64,000 nucleotides of DNA from Devosia sp. A8/3-2. Its GTDB lineage: Bacteria > Pseudomonadota > Alphaproteobacteria > Rhizobiales > Devosiaceae. A program made the position numbers and the translations under genes. The notes beneath the pieces are model-generated. The model had not been told where the DNA came from. It did not search any database and saw nothing but the letters and a program-made list of their open reading frames with translations. Location: NCBI GenBank assembly GCA_025452255.1, contig CP104974.1, positions 2,644,156 to 2,708,155 of the forward strand, read 5' to 3'. This document shows, piece after piece, positions 62,503 to 64,000 of this stretch. Position 1 is the first letter of the stretch. Every line of letters starts with the position of its first letter.

Positions 62503-64000
62503 ATGATTCAAGCGATTGTTTTCCTGCCCCTTATCGGCGCCTTGATCGCCGGACTGCTGGGGCGCACTATCGGGCACCGGCCCAGTGAGTACATCACCAC
62601 GGGGCTCCTGCTGGTTGCTGCCGTCCTGTCTCGGGTCGTCTTCCTGCCGGTCGCCTTTGGTGGCGGGCTGGCTGGCGCCGTGACCGACGGCCATACGGCC
62701 GTGGTCAAGGTCGAGATCATGCGCTGGATCCGGGTCGGCGACATGGACCTGCGTTGGACCCTGCGCGTCGATACGCTCACCGCCATCATGCTGGTCGTGG
62801 TCAATACCGTCTCGAGCCCGGTGCACGTCTATTCCATCGGCTACATGGCCGACGATCCACATCGCAACCGGTTCTTTGCCTATCTCTCGCTCTTCACCTT
62901 CGCCATGCTGATGCTGGTGACGGCCGACAACTTCCTGCAGATGTTCTTCGGCTGGGAAGGCGTGGGTCTGGCGTCCTATCTGCTGATCGGTTTCTGGTAC
63001 ACCAAGCCTTCGGCCAATGCGGCCGCGATGAAGGCCTTCGTGGTCAACCGCGTGGGTGACTTCGGCTTTGCCACGGGCATTTTCGGCGCCTTCATGGTGC
63101 TGGGTCACATCGATTTCGACGGCGCTTTCCATGCTGTGCCCGAAGCATCGACCGCTACCATCCGCTTCCTGTCGTGGGACCTCCACGCCATGACTGTGGT
63201 CTGCCTGCTGCTGTTCATGGGTGCCATGGGCAAGTCGGCGCAGTTCCTGCTGCACACCGGCTGCCGGACGCCATGGAAGGCCCGACCCCGGTGTCGGCGC
63301 TGATCCATGCCGCTACCATGGTGACCGCCGGCGTGTTCATGGTCGCGCTTCTCGCCGCTGTTCGAGACCTCGCCAACTGCCATGACGGTCGTGCTGGTCA
63401 TCGGCGCCATCACTGCCTTCTTCGCGGCAACAGTTGGCCCGGTGCAGAACGACATCAAGCGTGTCATCGCCTATTCGACCTGTAGCCAGCTCGGCTACAT
63501 GTTCGTGGCGCTTGGGGCAGGGGCTTACTCGGCTGGTGTCTTCCACCTCTTCACCCACGCCTTCTTCAAGGCATTGCTGTTCCTGGGTGCCGGCGCTGTT
63601 ATCCACGCCATGCACCATGAGCAGGACATGCGGAACATGGGCGGGCTGGCCAAGAAGATCCCGATCACCTATGCGATGATGATCATCGGCACGCTGGCGC
63701 TCACCGGCGTCGGTATTCCGGGCACGGAATTCCCAGGCTTCGCCGGGTTCTTCTCCAAGGACTCGATCATCGAAGCGGCCTATGCGGTCGGCGGCAATAC
63801 CGGCATGTTCGCCTTCTGGCTGCTGGTCGTCGCAGCCCTGTTCACCAGCTTCTACTCCCGGCGCCTGATCCACCTGACCTTCCACGGCACGCCGCGTCCG
63901 GCTGGCCACGGTCACGACGATCACGCCCATGACGATCACGCGGCTCATGATGACCATGGCCACGATCATGGCTCGGCCTATGACCATGCCCATGAAGCGC
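62503..64000 (+). CDS. nuoL: NADH-quinone oxidoreductase subunit L (3' end outside window)
   Basis: First about 500 residues of the antiporter-like subunit. Landmarks: [80 protein letters not shown], and [20 protein letters not shown]. Breaks: 63257 (ACCTGG read as ACCGG) and 63345 (GCGCGC read as GCGC). Substitutions at 62630 and 62818 also fall on CCTGG sites and replace expected Trp and Leu. The last visible residues form a very His/Asp-rich loop ([19 protein letters not shown]). Confidence 0.95.

Noticed and set aside
52299..64000. nuo genes as pseudogenes or as sites of programmed frameshifting
   Set aside because: More than fifteen breaks in an essential operon, all leaving perfect family sequence on both sides and falling in a few repeated contexts, fit sequence error. 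No slippery heptamer plus pseudoknot arrangement is seen.

Overview
The window comes from a GC-rich alphaproteobacterium, most likely a Hyphomicrobiales member close to Devosia. I infer this from the nuo operon layout (A-B-C-D-E-small ORF-F-G-H-I-J-K-L, with a long C-terminal tail on NuoE), an EcfG-type general-stress promoter, an HWE-type histidine kinase, and the abundance of ABC uptake systems with GntR, LysR and TetR regulators. No species can be fixed from sequence alone.

Layout. 0-5.1 kb: DoxX-like protein and divergent LysR regulator, two unknown small proteins, then a complete partner-switching module on the minus strand (HAMP/PP2C phosphatase, STAS antagonist, ATP-binding kinase). 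5.1-11.1 kb: a tRNA-Asp-like 3' remnant, then a GntR-controlled aldehyde dehydrogenase and ribose-type sugar ABC transporter. 11.2-15.4 kb: MYG1-family protein, TetR/hydrolase pair, quinone-oxidoreductase-like enzyme. 15.4-27.1 kb: amino-acid and peptide catabolism (M20 hydrolase, homocysteine methyltransferase, a peptide ABC transporter with fused ATPases, a DadA-like oxidoreductase, kbl-tdh threonine degradation, XRE-cupin regulator). 27.4-30.9 kb: a large Ig-repeat autotransporter and a ferredoxin. 31.0-40.0 kb: a catabolic island flanked by LysR genes (DHDPS-family lyase, NMT1-type ABC transporter, FAD oxidoreductase, CaiB CoA-transferase, enoyl-CoA hydratase). 40.0-44.3 kb: treZ-treY trehalose synthesis behind an EcfG-type promoter. 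44.5-47.4 kb: a KaiC-like ATPase, HWE kinase and receiver in one overlapping operon. 47.5-51.9 kb: AraC regulator, epoxide hydrolase, exported MsrA and two small outer-membrane beta-barrel proteins. 52.3-64 kb: respiratory complex I genes nuoA to nuoL, the last running off the end.

The most striking feature at sequence level is that more than half of the genes, including most of the nuo genes, carry one or more frameshifts, and these are not random. They concentrate in a few contexts: an extra A (or T on the other strand) inside CpG, mostly CGAA read as CAGAA; errors at CCWGG; loss of one CG unit in CGCG runs; and homopolymer slips. Sixteen or more independent CpG insertions and about a dozen CCWGG errors in otherwise healthy genes point to systematic base-calling error, plausibly linked to DNA methylation, rather than to pseudogenes. 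Genes are therefore given with their full restored extents and the suspected indel positions.

The best biological leads are the KaiC-like/HWE kinase/receiver operon (the first KaiC domain has lost its catalytic glutamates), the partner-switching module with no linked sigma factor, the stress promoter on treZ, the orphan NMT1-CoA catabolic island, and a small two-helix membrane protein inside the nuo operon.
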